Position numbers and translations under genes: made by a program. Under the pieces are notes generated by a model, which ran no database searches, was not told the DNA's origin, and saw only the letters and a list, made by a program, of their open reading frames with translations. DNA of 18,308 bases from an uncultured Clostridia bacterium (GTDB lineage: Bacteria > Bacillota > Clostridia > Lachnospirales > Lachnospiraceae): positions 1 to 18,308 of the forward strand of contig CAMUFS010000017.1 of the NCBI GenBank assembly GCA_947088195.1, given 5' to 3'. This document shows, one piece after another, positions 1 through 8,466 of the stretch. The number at the start of each line of letters is the position of its first letter. Position 1 is the first letter of the stretch.

Positions 1-127
1 TTTGAACTAAGCGGGAGCGGGGTGACAGAGGACCATAGCCAATTCTCTGGGCGGATCCTTCTAGAATATGATTCACCCCCCCACACAATCACAAATAGTC
101 TATAAGGATATTTTGTATAAAGTTTAC
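1..127. repeat. Left copy of an inverted, foldable intergenic repeat
   Basis: Positions 53-127 match the reverse complement of 18236-18308 at 66 of 75 aligned columns (7 mismatches and one 2-base gap). Both share the palindrome TTCTAGAA and the block ATATGATTCACC. Positions 1-52 are probably part of the same unit, because they pair with the repeated part: GGGGTGA (19-25) is complementary to TCACCCC (73-79), and CAGAG (26-30) to CTCTG (45-49). The repeat begins 24 bases beyond the stop codon of the leftward surface-protein gene. No coding region is visible here and no transposase is nearby. It could be a dispersed structured element, a miniature mobile element, or a long 3'-end structure. That it is repeated is certain from the sequence; its nature is inference. 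Confidence 0.85.
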
Positions 128-151
128 TTTTTATTTTCCACTATATAATAT

Positions 152-2545
152 CTATATCGCCCATGCTCCTTTTTCATCCACTACATATCCATCTGGTGTC
201 ACCATATTCATATAGCATACACCATCTGCTCCAAGATAATACCATTTACCATCCGCCGTCTGAAGCCAGCCTGTCTGCATATCTCCGTCTGCACCCATAA
301 AATACCATTTTCCATCTGTATCCTGAAGCCAACCTGTCCTCATATCTCCATTTACTGTATCAAGATAATACCATTTTCCATCTACCATCTGCCATCCGGT
401 AGCCATCTCACAGTTATCCTTAAGAAAATACCACACACCATCAGGATTCTGATACCATCCCGTCAACAATGTACTATCTGCACCTGCATAATACCAAGTA
501 TTTCCTTTTTTCACCCACTCCGCTTTTGCATAAGTTCCATCTGCTTTTACAAACCTTTTGGAATTACCATACACTCTCACCCCCATGCTAACTGTAGTGG
601 AAGTTGAAGAAGCTTCACTTGATGAACTGTCATCATCCTCATAGTAAGAGTTGTTATTACTGCTATTATTGTTATCATTACCATTGTTATTGCCGCTGTT
701 GTCGTTATCATCCTTATCATCGGTATTGTCATTATCGTTGTCATCTTTGTCATCTGTATTGGTGTTATCATCTTTATCGTCCGTATTTTCGTCATCCTTG
801 TTATCGTTGTCGGCGTCATTGTCACTATTATTTCCGCCATTAAATTGTATTATATTAGCGAACACAAAGTCACTGAAGCTGGTAACAGAAAATGTAATCG
901 TTCCATCACTATTTTTCGCAGGATAAATTGACTCATAAGTTCCATCTGCATGATAATGAAGAATCACTAATTTATCCAGATTTACTCCCGTAGGAGGAAG
1001 CATTGTAATGGTTATCGGGCATATTAACTCTCCTGTCATCTCCACATTATCCTTGTCCAAGGAAATGTTTACCTGAACAGCATTTTCATACAATTCTTCA
1101 TTGACTGGCACATCCTTCTCTGGCTTTGAAAAATTCAATCCTATTGTGCTGGCAGATGCTGCTCCACCGGTCACTGCATTGATGCCTGCGCCCACTACCT
1201 TAATGCTACTTGGACGTATGCCGGGATGCTCTACCACAGGAGGTTTTACTGTAACATTATTTTCTTTGGCAACCTCCGCCTCAAGCTCTGCTATCTTAGA
1301 TAAAATTGCCTCATCTGTCTGCATCGCTGTTGCCACACTATTTAGTCCTATCTCAGAGATAACATCAACGATTGTATCTGCTGTCGCGGTATCCAAGGTT
1401 TCTTTCACTTCCGCTATAATATCACTTGTTTTATACTCATCAAGACTAAAGCAATCCTCATCACTTGCATTGGCAACAACTTCAATATTACCCGCCAGCG
1501 AACGCACAGAAACAATATAATTTAGTTCTTCATTCTCTTCTGTATTATTTTCTGTAATTATTTTTTCCATATCAGTGGATGTCACTAGCTCATTATTTTT
1601 ATTATATAATGTTTTTACAACACTCCTTACATAAGATCCATCTTGCCGATAAATCCCCAACTCTACTTGATAGCCGCCTGCTCCTGCCACGGGATTCCAA
1701 TTTACTACCGTTGGCATAAGCTCTCCTTCTTTTGTTGTCCACCATACATTTGTTGTTATTCCCACTTTTTCTCCCGGCATATTATAAGAATATGGCACTG
1801 ATACAGTACCAACACTGTCACCTTCTGTTTTTCCGCCAATAGCTCGAACTTCGACTATGTACTCTCCACTTTCATTAATATCAGGCGCAAAATTCATAGT
1901 TTCAACGGGTTTTTTTACAGAATAATTCACACTTGTACTAACAACCGTTTTTTCGCCGTTGTACAAAGTCAAAAGGTATCTTCCTTCTGCCTCCTCCACA
2001 GCATCAAAATTGATTCTTCCCGGAACTGTACTTGCGTCCCATTCCACGTTTTGTGGGCTTGGAATATTAGGTAGAACCTTAGATTCTACAGTATAAGAAT
2101 AATTCTCATTCGCATTGGCAAAAAAATTAGTCCATGTCTTTTGAGTAATATTTAAAGCCGTCCTCCCTGCACTATAATACTTCTGATCAATCTCCACAGG
2201 CGAGGTTCCTGTTGTAATCCATAATCTTTTTCCATAATAGGATGTACGATAACCATATCGAAGCTCTATTGTGCCAACTTTTTTATCTGCTTCATTATAA
2301 ATCGAAAATGTAAACAGCCGAACCTCTTCGTTTTCCTGCGCATCCTCCATTGTGAGTATTAAATCACCATTTTCTTGAAATTGAACTGGCTTTTTTTCAC
2401 TTTCTGTCGGCGTTTCAATAATAGTACCATCATCTGATTCAATATTCTTTCCTGTCGCCAAAGCCACAATAGATGACATGCAAAACAGAACTGTCATCAC
2501 CGCCACTATAGGAAGGTGGCGCCGCACGTTTTTAAATATTTTCAT
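152..2545 (-). CDS. Secreted surface protein with Fn3-like modules, Asp/Asn-rich linker and C-terminal cell-wall-binding repeats
   Basis: This 797-residue protein has an N-terminal signal peptide: basic residues, then a hydrophobic run to about residue 31. Residues about 160-370 contain Fn3-like beta modules with W/Y/V spacing and typical 'Y.VEVRA' strands. Residues about 380-430 look helical. Residues about 470-565 resemble a domain common at the end of clostridial surface proteins ('LVILHYHADGTYE', 'FSVTSFSDFVFA'). Residues about 569-650 are almost entirely D, N, K, T, S and G, a flexible acidic spacer. Residues about 655-797 hold roughly six cell-wall-binding repeats of about 20 residues (GW..., GKWYYL, GKWYFM, as in CW_binding_1/choline-binding families), which hold such proteins non-covalently to wall polymers. 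There is no LPXTG motif. The start at 2545 is supported by GGAGGA six bases upstream. The ligand is unknown; an adhesin or matrix-binding role is plausible but not shown. Confidence 0.88.
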   Translation of the reverse strand: MKIFKNVRRHLPIVAVMTVLFCMSSIVALATGKNIESDDGTIIETPTESEKKPVQFQENGDLILTMEDAQENEEVRLFTFSIYNEADKKVGTIELRYGYRTSYYGKRLWITTGTSPVEIDQKYYSAGRTALNITQKTWTNFFANANENYSYTVESKVLPNIPSPQNVEWDASTVPGRINFDAVEEAEGRYLLTLYNGEKTVVSTSVNYSVKKPVETMNFAPDINESGEYIVEVRAIGGKTEGDSVGTVSVPYSYNMPGEKVGITTNVWWTTKEGELMPTVVNWNPVAGAGGYQVELGIYRQDGSYVRSVVKTLYNKNNELVTSTDMEKIITENNTEENEELNYIVSVRSLAGNIEVVANASDEDCFSLDEYKTSDIIAEVKETLDTATADTIVDVISEIGLNSVATAMQTDEAILSKIAELEAEVAKENNVTVKPPVVEHPGIRPSSIKVVGAGINAVTGGAASASTIGLNFSKPEKDVPVNEELYENAVQVNISLDKDNVEMTGELICPITITMLPPTGVNLDKLVILHYHADGTYESIYPAKNSDGTITFSVTSFSDFVFANIIQFNGGNNSDNDADNDNKDDENTDDKDDNTNTDDKDDNDNDNTDDKDDNDNSGNNNGNDNNNSSNNNSYYEDDDSSSSEASSTSTTVSMGVRVYGNSKRFVKADGTYAKAEWVKKGNTWYYAGADSTLLTGWYQNPDGVWYFLKDNCEMATGWQMVDGKWYYLDTVNGDMRTGWLQDTDGKWYFMGADGDMQTGWLQTADGKWYYLGADGVCYMNMVTPDGYVVDEKGAWAI

Positions 2546-2638
2546 GTTTTTCCTCCATTCTCAAGCGTTTTATACCAAAAGCACACAGAATTTGTGACGC
2601 TCCTGCACAAACTCTTAGCGGGACTGTAACCAAGAACT

Positions 2639-2668
2639 ATTATACATAAAAATCTTTCGTAAAAAATT
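2639..2668 (-). promoter_or_regulatory. Probable promoter of the surface-protein gene
   Basis: On the minus strand a perfect -10 hexamer TATAAT lies at 2644-2639, with TG directly before it. The -35 region, about 17 bases upstream, is only a T-rich run and is weak. Transcription would start near 2632, giving a leader of about 87 bases. In that leader, TTTGTG (2611-2606) can pair with CACAAA (2596-2591), competing with a CACA/TGTG pairing that uses the same bases. Confidence 0.5.
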
Positions 2669-2803
2669 TTATGACATCGTTTGCACTTTTTTGGGTATAT
2701 ATTGCAATTAGTATTTTTCTGTATAGCGGAGAAAAGTTTACGAATACTATGCAAGGATATGTCAGGTTTTTATTCGAAATAGGGTATTTTTGCAGGAAAG
2801 TGA

Positions 2804-2832
2804 TTGTCAAAATTGAATTTATGCATTATGAT
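2804..2832 (+). promoter_or_regulatory. Sigma-A-type promoter for the DUF3881-like gene and glgP
   Basis: A -35 box TTGTCA (2804-2809) and a -10 box TATGAT (2827-2832) are separated by an ideal 17 bases. Transcription would begin near 2839, about 70 bases before the start codon. The -10 box is flanked on both sides by the palindrome ATGCAT (2821-2826 and 2833-2838), which could be an operator or chance. Confidence 0.65.
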
Positions 2833-2908
2833 ATGCATTGTAATGGGAGAAGATAGAGGATTTGAGTACATAGAAAGGCCTTTGGGCAGATAGTGAGAAG
2901 GATTAGAG

Positions 2909-3790
2909 ATGCATGCATATTTACGATCAATAGGTTTTAAAGAAATAATTAGCAAAAAAAATTTAAAAGAATTGTTATCCTATGTCATTCATGAACCAGA
3001 TGAAAAACGATTGATAACACTGGAGACATTGGAGGGAAATGTAGCAGAGCTGAAAAAGAATTTTGCAGATAACATGGGAATTTTAATACATGGATATTAT
3101 GATGAAAACGATGTCTTTCAGATAGAATATTATATCCCCTATCTGGAAGGTAGAACAACGCCAGTGGAGACAGATGTCGCTGTCACCAGACATCTGTCAC
3201 GAGAGTCCTTTGCGGGAGTCTGCGAGGATTTGAGAGTCGGAGCGACATTGATTTATTATCTCGAAAATGGTATGGAATACCTTGACAGAGCAATCAAACA
3301 GCCGGATTCTTGCTATCACGGCAAAGTGTATTTATCAGGATTATGTACATCAGGAACCGTGCTTCTTCCGGTCAGTAAGAATGAACGCCAGCGGGAAAAA
3401 GTGCGAATGGAAAATATAAATCGACGAAAATTGATGTCAGAGGCTAGACAGGGCGATGAGGCAGCGATGGAGAGCTTGACAATAGAAGATTTGGACATGT
3501 ATTCAAAGCTCTCAAAAAGGATACGAAAAGAAGATGTATTTAGTATTGTAGATTCTTCTTTTATGCCTTATGGAGTGGAGTGCGATCAATATTCTGTGAT
3601 TGGAGAGATACGAGAAGTCAATTCTCATACTAATAGCTACAGTCAAGAATCCGTCTATACGCTTCTGGTAGATTGTAATGATTTTGAGCTTAGCATTGGA
3701 ATAAATGCAGATGATTTAATTGGGGAGCCTCAGGCTGGACGACGTTTTAAGGGAGCCATATGGCTGATGGGTAAGGTACAATTTACGTAA
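2909..3790 (+). CDS. DUF3881-like protein of unknown function
   Basis: A 293-residue soluble protein with no signal peptide or membrane segment. The opening (MHAYLRSIGF) and general layout match the uncharacterised DUF3881 family, which I know mainly from Lachnospiraceae; this is recognition from memory, not a search. The middle (residues about 160-210) is rich in charged residues and probably helical, with sequence such as 'MENINRRKLMSEARQGDEAAMESL'. The C-terminal part (about 210-293) looks beta-rich and could be a small barrel, by inference. An AGAAGGA sequence before ATG supports the start. The gene lies 56 bases upstream of glycogen phosphorylase on the same strand, with no terminator seen between, so the two are probably co-transcribed. 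The function is unknown, and I see no catalytic motif. Confidence 0.75.
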   Translation: MHAYLRSIGFKEIISKKNLKELLSYVIHEPDEKRLITLETLEGNVAELKKNFADNMGILIHGYYDENDVFQIEYYIPYLEGRTTPVETDVAVTRHLSRESFAGVCEDLRVGATLIYYLENGMEYLDRAIKQPDSCYHGKVYLSGLCTSGTVLLPVSKNERQREKVRMENINRRKLMSEARQGDEAAMESLTIEDLDMYSKLSKRIRKEDVFSIVDSSFMPYGVECDQYSVIGEIREVNSHTNSYSQESVYTLLVDCNDFELSIGINADDLIGEPQAGRRFKGAIWLMGKVQFT

Positions 3791-3846
3791 TATAATTCAA
3801 AATAAAAATTATCCGTTAGAAAATAGCAGAAAGGCAGGTCAATTTT

Positions 3847-6114
3847 ATGAATATAACAGAGCAACTGAAAGAGACAGTGAAAACGCAATATGGAAAAGAT
3901 ATATCCGCTGCAAGTGACAGAGAATTATATAACAGCCTTCTTATAATGACAAAGACTTTGTTAAAAGATAAGCCACGCATAGAGGGAAAAAAAAGAGTTT
4001 ACTATATTTCTGCAGAGTTTTTAATTGGAAAATTATTAAGCAATAATTTAATTAATCTTGGCATTTATGAAGAGCTTTATGACGAACTCAAGAAATATGG
4101 AAAAGACCTCGCTGTTATCGAGGAGCTTGAACCAGAGCCATCCTTGGGAAATGGAGGTCTTGGCAGACTGGCAGCCTGTTTTTTGGATTCCATTGCAAGT
4201 CTTGGGCTTCCGGGAGATGGAATTGGATTAAATTACCATTTTGGCCTATTTCGTCAGAGCTTTCAAGATAAGCTCCAATATGCCGAAAAAGATGAGTGGA
4301 TGACAGAGCCCTCTTGGTTAAATAAAACCGCTCTGACATTTCCGGTTTATTTTGGAGATAAAAAGGTTACATCTCGTCTATATGATATTGATGTTGTTGG
4401 TTATGAAAATGGAAAAAATAAACTTCATCTTTTTGATATTGAGACCGTTGATGAATCGATTGTAACAGAAGGAATCTCATTTGATAAAGAAGCGATAGAG
4501 AAAAACCTCACGTTATTTTTATATCCCGATGATTCAGACAAAGCGGGAAATCTGCTTCGCATCTATCAGCAATACTTTATGGTCAGCAGTGGTGCACAGT
4601 TAATTCTCAAAGAAATAAAAGAGAAAAATTATGATCTGCATAAATTAAATGAATATGTTGTGATTCAGATCAATGATACCCACCCTACCATGGTGATCCC
4701 AGAGCTTATTCGAATCTTGACCTCGCAAGAAAATTTTTCTATGGACGAGGCGATTGCAGTGGTCGAAAAAACCTGTGCCTATACCAATCACACCATATTA
4801 GCAGAGGCACTAGAAAAATGGCCATTGGAATATTTAGAACAAGTGGTACCTCAGCTTGTGCCAGTGATAAAGGAGCTTGATCGCCGGGTTCGGAAACAAT
4901 ATAAGGAAGAAAAGCTTCAGATTATTGATAAAGAAAAACGTGTGCATATGGCCAATATCGATATTCACTATGGATTTTCCGTCAACGGCGTTGCTGCCAT
5001 TCATACAGAAATTTTAAAGCACACAGAGCTAAAGGAATTTTATCAAATCTATCCTGAGAAATTCAATAATAAAACAAATGGCATTACCTTTCGCAGATGG
5101 CTATTATCCTGTAATCGGGAACTTACAGCGTATATTAGCAGCCTGATTGGGGATGGATTTAAAAAGGACGCAATGGAACTTAACAAGCTTCTTGCTTATA
5201 TGGAAGATGACACGGTTCTTGATGCGATCGGTGCAATTAAACAGCAAAAAAAGAAAGAGCTTGCCGCTTATATCAAAGAACGGGAAGGTATCGAGCTTTC
5301 TACAGAGGCAATCTTCGATATTCAGATCAAGCGGCTCCATGAATATAAGCGCCAACAGATGAATGCGCTCTATATTATTCATAAATATCTGGAAATCCGA
5401 GCAGGAAAGCAGCCTACAAGACCTATGGTATTTCTATTTGGCGCAAAAGCGGCTCCCGCCTATGTTATAGCACAAGATATTATTCACCTTCTGCTGGTGC
5501 TTCAAGAGCTTATTAATAAAGATGAAACCGTCAAACCATATATGAAGCTAATTATGGTAGAAAATTATAATGTCACCTACGCTGAAAAGCTAATACCTGC
5601 ATGTGATATATCTGAGCAGATCTCTCTTGCCTCCAAAGAAGCATCTGGCACAGGAAATATGAAATTTATGCTAAATGGAGCAGTGACTCTCGGAACCATG
5701 GATGGTGCCAATGTGGAAATCCACGAGCTGGTTGGTGAAGAAAATATCTACACATTTGGCGAAAATGCTGCGTGCGTGATGAACCACTACAAAAAATCCG
5801 ATTATATCTCAGAAAACTATTATAAAAATAGCCCCATTATTCAGGAGGCCGTAGATTTTATTATTAGCAAGGAAACCATGTCCATTGGACACAAGAAAAA
5901 TCTGGAACGCCTGTATAAAGAGCTTCTCAAAAAAGACTGGTTTATGACACTTCTGGATCTGGAAGATTATATTAGAGTAAAAGATAAGGCATTGGCTGAA
6001 TACGAAGATAGAAGAGCATGGAAAAAGAAAATGCTCATCAACATCGCAAACGCAGGTTATTTTTCATCAGACAGAACGATACAAGAATATAATAAAGATA
6101 TCTGGAAGCTTTAA
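3847..6114 (+). CDS. glgP: Glycogen/starch/maltodextrin phosphorylase (GT35)
   Basis: This 755-residue cytoplasmic enzyme releases glucose 1-phosphate from the non-reducing ends of alpha-1,4-glucans using phosphate and pyridoxal phosphate. Diagnostic segments are visible: 'RVYYISAEFL' near residue 50, 'SLGNGGLGRLAACFLDS' near 99, 'NDTHPT' in the substrate region, 'TNHT', 'NKTNGITFRRWL', 'KRLHEYKRQ', and the cofactor motif 'EASGTGNMKFMLNGA', whose lysine (K606) should form the Schiff base with pyridoxal phosphate. All key blocks are intact. The length is slightly below the roughly 800 residues of the E. coli enzymes. AAGGCAGG upstream supports the start. No glycogen synthesis or branching genes are in the window, so it is not in a full glg operon here. 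It might act on glycogen or imported maltodextrins; the sequence alone cannot separate these. Confidence 0.97.
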   Translation: MNITEQLKETVKTQYGKDISAASDRELYNSLLIMTKTLLKDKPRIEGKKRVYYISAEFLIGKLLSNNLINLGIYEELYDELKKYGKDLAVIEELEPEPSLGNGGLGRLAACFLDSIASLGLPGDGIGLNYHFGLFRQSFQDKLQYAEKDEWMTEPSWLNKTALTFPVYFGDKKVTSRLYDIDVVGYENGKNKLHLFDIETVDESIVTEGISFDKEAIEKNLTLFLYPDDSDKAGNLLRIYQQYFMVSSGAQLILKEIKEKNYDLHKLNEYVVIQINDTHPTMVIPELIRILTSQENFSMDEAIAVVEKTCAYTNHTILAEALEKWPLEYLEQVVPQLVPVIKELDRRVRKQYKEEKLQIIDKEKRVHMANIDIHYGFSVNGVAAIHTEILKHTELKEFYQIYPEKFNNKTNGITFRRWLLSCNRELTAYISSLIGDGFKKDAMELNKLLAYMEDDTVLDAIGAIKQQKKKELAAYIKEREGIELSTEAIFDIQIKRLHEYKRQQMNALYIIHKYLEIRAGKQPTRPMVFLFGAKAAPAYVIAQDIIHLLLVLQELINKDETVKPYMKLIMVENYNVTYAEKLIPACDISEQISLASKEASGTGNMKFMLNGAVTLGTMDGANVEIHELVGEENIYTFGENAACVMNHYKKSDYISENYYKNSPIIQEAVDFIISKETMSIGHKKNLERLYKELLKKDWFMTLLDLEDYIRVKDKALAEYEDRRAWKKKMLINIANAGYFSSDRTIQEYNKDIWKL

Positions 6115-6123
6115 AAAATTATT

Positions 6124-6156
6124 TGGGAAAATGCAGGGGTAACTCCCCTGCTCCCA
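6124..6156. terminator. glgP: Hairpin between convergent glgP and PepSY lipoprotein genes
   Basis: GCAGGGG (6133-6139) and CCCCTGC (6145-6151) form a perfect 7-bp stem with a 5-base loop, extended by TGGG (6124-6127) pairing with CCCA (6153-6156). It lies between two convergent stop codons. The T-tract is poor on the plus side and better on the minus side (T-rich sequence opposite 6115-6132), so it probably serves both genes with unequal efficiency. Confidence 0.7.
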
Positions 6157-6164
6157 ACTATATA

Positions 6165-7025
6165 TCACTGGATAAGCTCTGCCTCCCATTCTATTACTGA
6201 GCCACTATAAGCATCAATTTTAAATTCATATTTCATCGTATCATAGATAAGAGAGCCCTCATACTCTAATCGGCCATCGTCCTCGTCAAGCTCAATATAA
6301 ATCTGATCCGTTGTCGCTCCGGGAACACGATCCATCACTGTCTGTTTTGCCTCTTTCTCTGTCATAATCCCTGAATCAGATAATCCAGATGGCGGAATCA
6401 CAGATTCCGCATCATAGTCAAAGCTTATAATGGAACCATCTACAGCACTGATCTCATAATCATACTCAATTCCTTCCTGTGTGATAAATTCAACTTCAAA
6501 AATCCCTCTCCCATCATCCACGTCAGCCTCAACCTTGCTAACCACAATATCCTGTTCCAAGACACCTGCATGTGTGATGGCAATGGACCATGCAGCAGTT
6601 CCATCGATCTGTTGCGATGTACTTTGTGAGGACGAAGCTTCTTTGGGTGAGGCTGTTGTAGTTTCCTTTTGAACAAGATTGCTGTCTACAGGCGTATCGA
6701 CAGGAGTGTCATCTGTCCTTGGAGCATGACTCTCCGCAATAACAATTCCTGTCAAGGCATCTATATCATATTTATGCTCCACCCCATTTTCTGTGAAAAC
6801 TACCTGATAAAAAAAGGTTCCATTTCGACTATCCAACCCCGCTGAAGAAAATATAACATCCTCAGAAGAAATATCAGCAGCCTTAAGCGCAGCAGCCTTG
6901 GCAGCATCAATTCCAATATAATCCGCCTCCGAAGACGCAGGCTTACGCCCACAAGCACTCACAGAAATGACAACAAACACAGAAACCATTACAATACACA
7001 TACGTTTTATAATACGCTCCAGCAT
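6165..7025 (-). CDS. PepSY-domain lipoprotein, three PepSY repeats
   Basis: This 286-residue protein has a lipoprotein signal peptide with lipobox VSAC (lipidated Cys25), so it should be anchored outside the membrane. Three PepSY-like units follow at about residues 35-100, 138-205 and 215-285. Each shows the pattern helix, then 'DGR/NG-x-F/Y-x-V-x-F', then 'YDID/YEIS/FKID-A-x-x-G-x-I/V'. A Ser/Thr/Pro-rich linker (about 103-137) separates units one and two. PepSY domains are associated with inhibition of secreted peptidases and with envelope sensing; which applies here is unknown. AGGAGGT lies eight bases before ATG. The gene follows the histidine kinase by 79 bases on the same strand with no convincing terminator, so it is probably the third gene of the two-component operon and may modulate that kinase. 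A second triple-PepSY protein is encoded at 14895-15650. Confidence 0.9.
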   Translation of the reverse strand: MLERIIKRMCIVMVSVFVVISVSACGRKPASSEADYIGIDAAKAAALKAADISSEDVIFSSAGLDSRNGTFFYQVVFTENGVEHKYDIDALTGIVIAESHAPRTDDTPVDTPVDSNLVQKETTTASPKEASSSQSTSQQIDGTAAWSIAITHAGVLEQDIVVSKVEADVDDGRGIFEVEFITQEGIEYDYEISAVDGSIISFDYDAESVIPPSGLSDSGIMTEKEAKQTVMDRVPGATTDQIYIELDEDDGRLEYEGSLIYDTMKYEFKIDAYSGSVIEWEAELIQ

Positions 7026-7104
7026 ACTATCAACCTCCTAAAAATATTCATTGAACTAGGACTACCATAATCCCACTGGTTTTAGACAATGGGTAATTTT
7101 AAAT

Positions 7105-8466
7105 TTAATGTCTGTTATGTTTTTCACTAAGTGGGAGTGACACGGTAAAGCAGCTCCCATGGTTAGGTGTGCTCTGTACTGTTATAATTCCTTTGTGAAG
7201 CTGAATAATCTGTCGTACCATAGATAATCCTAGCCCTAAGCCTGAGCCTGTTTCTCTGGAGGTGCTAACTTGATAAAAGCGCTGCCAGATTTTATCTAAA
7301 TGTTCTTTTTCTATACCTATGCCATCATCCTGTATCTCTAGTACAGCCATGGAATCAGAACGGGCAAGCCGAAAAAAAATATGCTCTTTTCCATATTTTC
7401 GCGCATTGTCCAAAAGGTTGACAATCGCTCTGGAAATTAAAAAGGGATCTGCATAAATATAAACATTCTCTTCTATCTTCTGGTCAAATGACATAATATC
7501 CAAATTATTTTTTTGTTCTTCGCACAAAATACTACACATTTCACTTAAATTGACAACCTCCATATGCATGGTCTGTGTGCCAAGATCCAGACGTGTAATG
7601 TCCAACAATCGCTCAATTAGCAGAGACATCTTTTGTGCCTGACGCTCTATTACTTCTATTGCCTCACGGTATTCAGATAAACTCTGCACGTGTTTAGCTG
7701 CATAATTGCACTGAGCGAGAATAACTGCAGTAGGTGTTCTCAATTCATGCGAAGCATCGGAAGTAAATTGCTTCTCTGCCTCAAAGGATTGTTCCAGCCT
7801 CTCAAACATATGGTCAAAGGCATAAGCCAGCCGGCTAACCTCATCATTTCCCCGAACAGGCCCGATCCGGCGCGTCAAATCTTTTCCTTCCTCAATACTT
7901 CCCGCTGCTTCTGTAATATAAGAAATTGGCTTTAATGCTCTCTTTGCAATTAGATATCCTCCACCGGCAACAGATAATATAAAAAAAGGAAGAATTAGAA
8001 AAAACACTTTGACAATGTTGTCAAGTGTTTGATTGGTATCTGGACTTTCTAATATTCCTCGCAGCCAAAGTCCATCTTCCCACCCACAAGGAACAAAAAA
8101 ATCCAATATAAAATAATCCTGCTCTCCGCCAGAAACAAATTTACTAACCCCATTTTCCAACTCTGCACTCACCGGAAAAGAAGGCGGTACCTGTCCGGCA
8201 AGGAGAGCATGATTTTTACTATAAATTAGAAAATGTACATTATTCGCATAAAAAGTAAAATCCTGCGTGATAACTAATTTTTTATTATCTAGGGTAAGCT
8301 CTGTAAGATTAGAACGTACTGTTAAATTTAAAATCTGAAATGCTTCTTTTTTCGCCATTTTTCCACTTACAATTAAAATTAAACCAAGACATGCTGCGGC
8401 AATAAGAACCATAAAACAAGTAAACCATAATGTTAATTTTAGCTTGAGAGATATCCAGTATCTCAT
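7105..8466 (-). CDS. Sensor histidine kinase (OmpR-system partner)
   Basis: The membrane kinase is 453 residues from the start I favour. Order: membrane helix about 10-34, an extracytoplasmic sensor of about 115 residues, second helix about 151-172, HAMP region about 173-226 ('ALKPIS'), HisKA with phospho-accepting His240 in 'ASHELRTP', then the ATPase domain with N box 'NLLDNARKYG' (Asn354), 'DDGIGI' and 'GSGLGLGLS'. All catalytic motifs are intact. A start at 8499 would add 11 residues, but ATG at 8466 is better: AAGGAGA lies just upstream and the start overlaps the regulator's stop as ATGA, the usual arrangement for translational coupling. It should phosphorylate the response regulator encoded immediately upstream. 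The signal is unknown; the downstream PepSY lipoprotein suggests an envelope or extracellular cue. Confidence 0.95.
   Translation of the reverse strand: MRYWISLKLKLTLWFTCFMVLIAAACLGLILIVSGKMAKKEAFQILNLTVRSNLTELTLDNKKLVITQDFTFYANNVHFLIYSKNHALLAGQVPPSFPVSAELENGVSKFVSGGEQDYFILDFFVPCGWEDGLWLRGILESPDTNQTLDNIVKVFFLILPFFILSVAGGGYLIAKRALKPISYITEAAGSIEEGKDLTRRIGPVRGNDEVSRLAYAFDHMFERLEQSFEAEKQFTSDASHELRTPTAVILAQCNYAAKHVQSLSEYREAIEVIERQAQKMSLLIERLLDITRLDLGTQTMHMEVVNLSEMCSILCEEQKNNLDIMSFDQKIEENVYIYADPFLISRAIVNLLDNARKYGKEHIFFRLARSDSMAVLEIQDDGIGIEKEHLDKIWQRFYQVSTSRETGSGLGLGLSMVRQIIQLHKGIITVQSTPNHGSCFTVSLPLSEKHNRH

Larger units (their letters stand above)
2546..2908. other. 363-base divergent intergenic region with two promoters
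   Basis: The gap lies between the leftward surface-protein gene and the rightward DUF3881-like gene. It contains one recognisable promoter for each, described separately, and a leader of about 87 bases for the surface protein. Short open frames on both strands in this gap have no ribosome binding site or recognisable sequence and I do not consider them genes. Confidence 0.6.

Noticed and set aside
600..926. Open frames of 79-91 codons on the plus strand and another minus frame over 577-840
   Set aside because: They are other-frame readings of the Asp/Asn-rich linker; their Cys/His/Leu or Met/Thr/Ile monotony reflects the repeated DNA.
2546..2632. c-di-GMP riboswitch upstream of a cell-wall-binding protein
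   Set aside because: Such genes often carry one, but the conserved GGGCAAACC-type core and the tetraloop receptor are not visible.
2542..2754. 70-codon minus-strand frame upstream of the surface protein
   Set aside because: It covers the promoter and leader, has no ribosome binding site and no recognisable sequence.
3768..3796. Separate glgP promoter at the TATAAT just after the DUF3881 stop
   Set aside because: No acceptable -35 box lies 16-18 bases upstream; kept only as a possibility.
7060..7095. Terminator between the histidine kinase and the PepSY lipoprotein
   Set aside because: The CCCATTG/CAGTGGG stem has a wobble pair and no T-tract on the minus strand, so the genes are treated as one operon.
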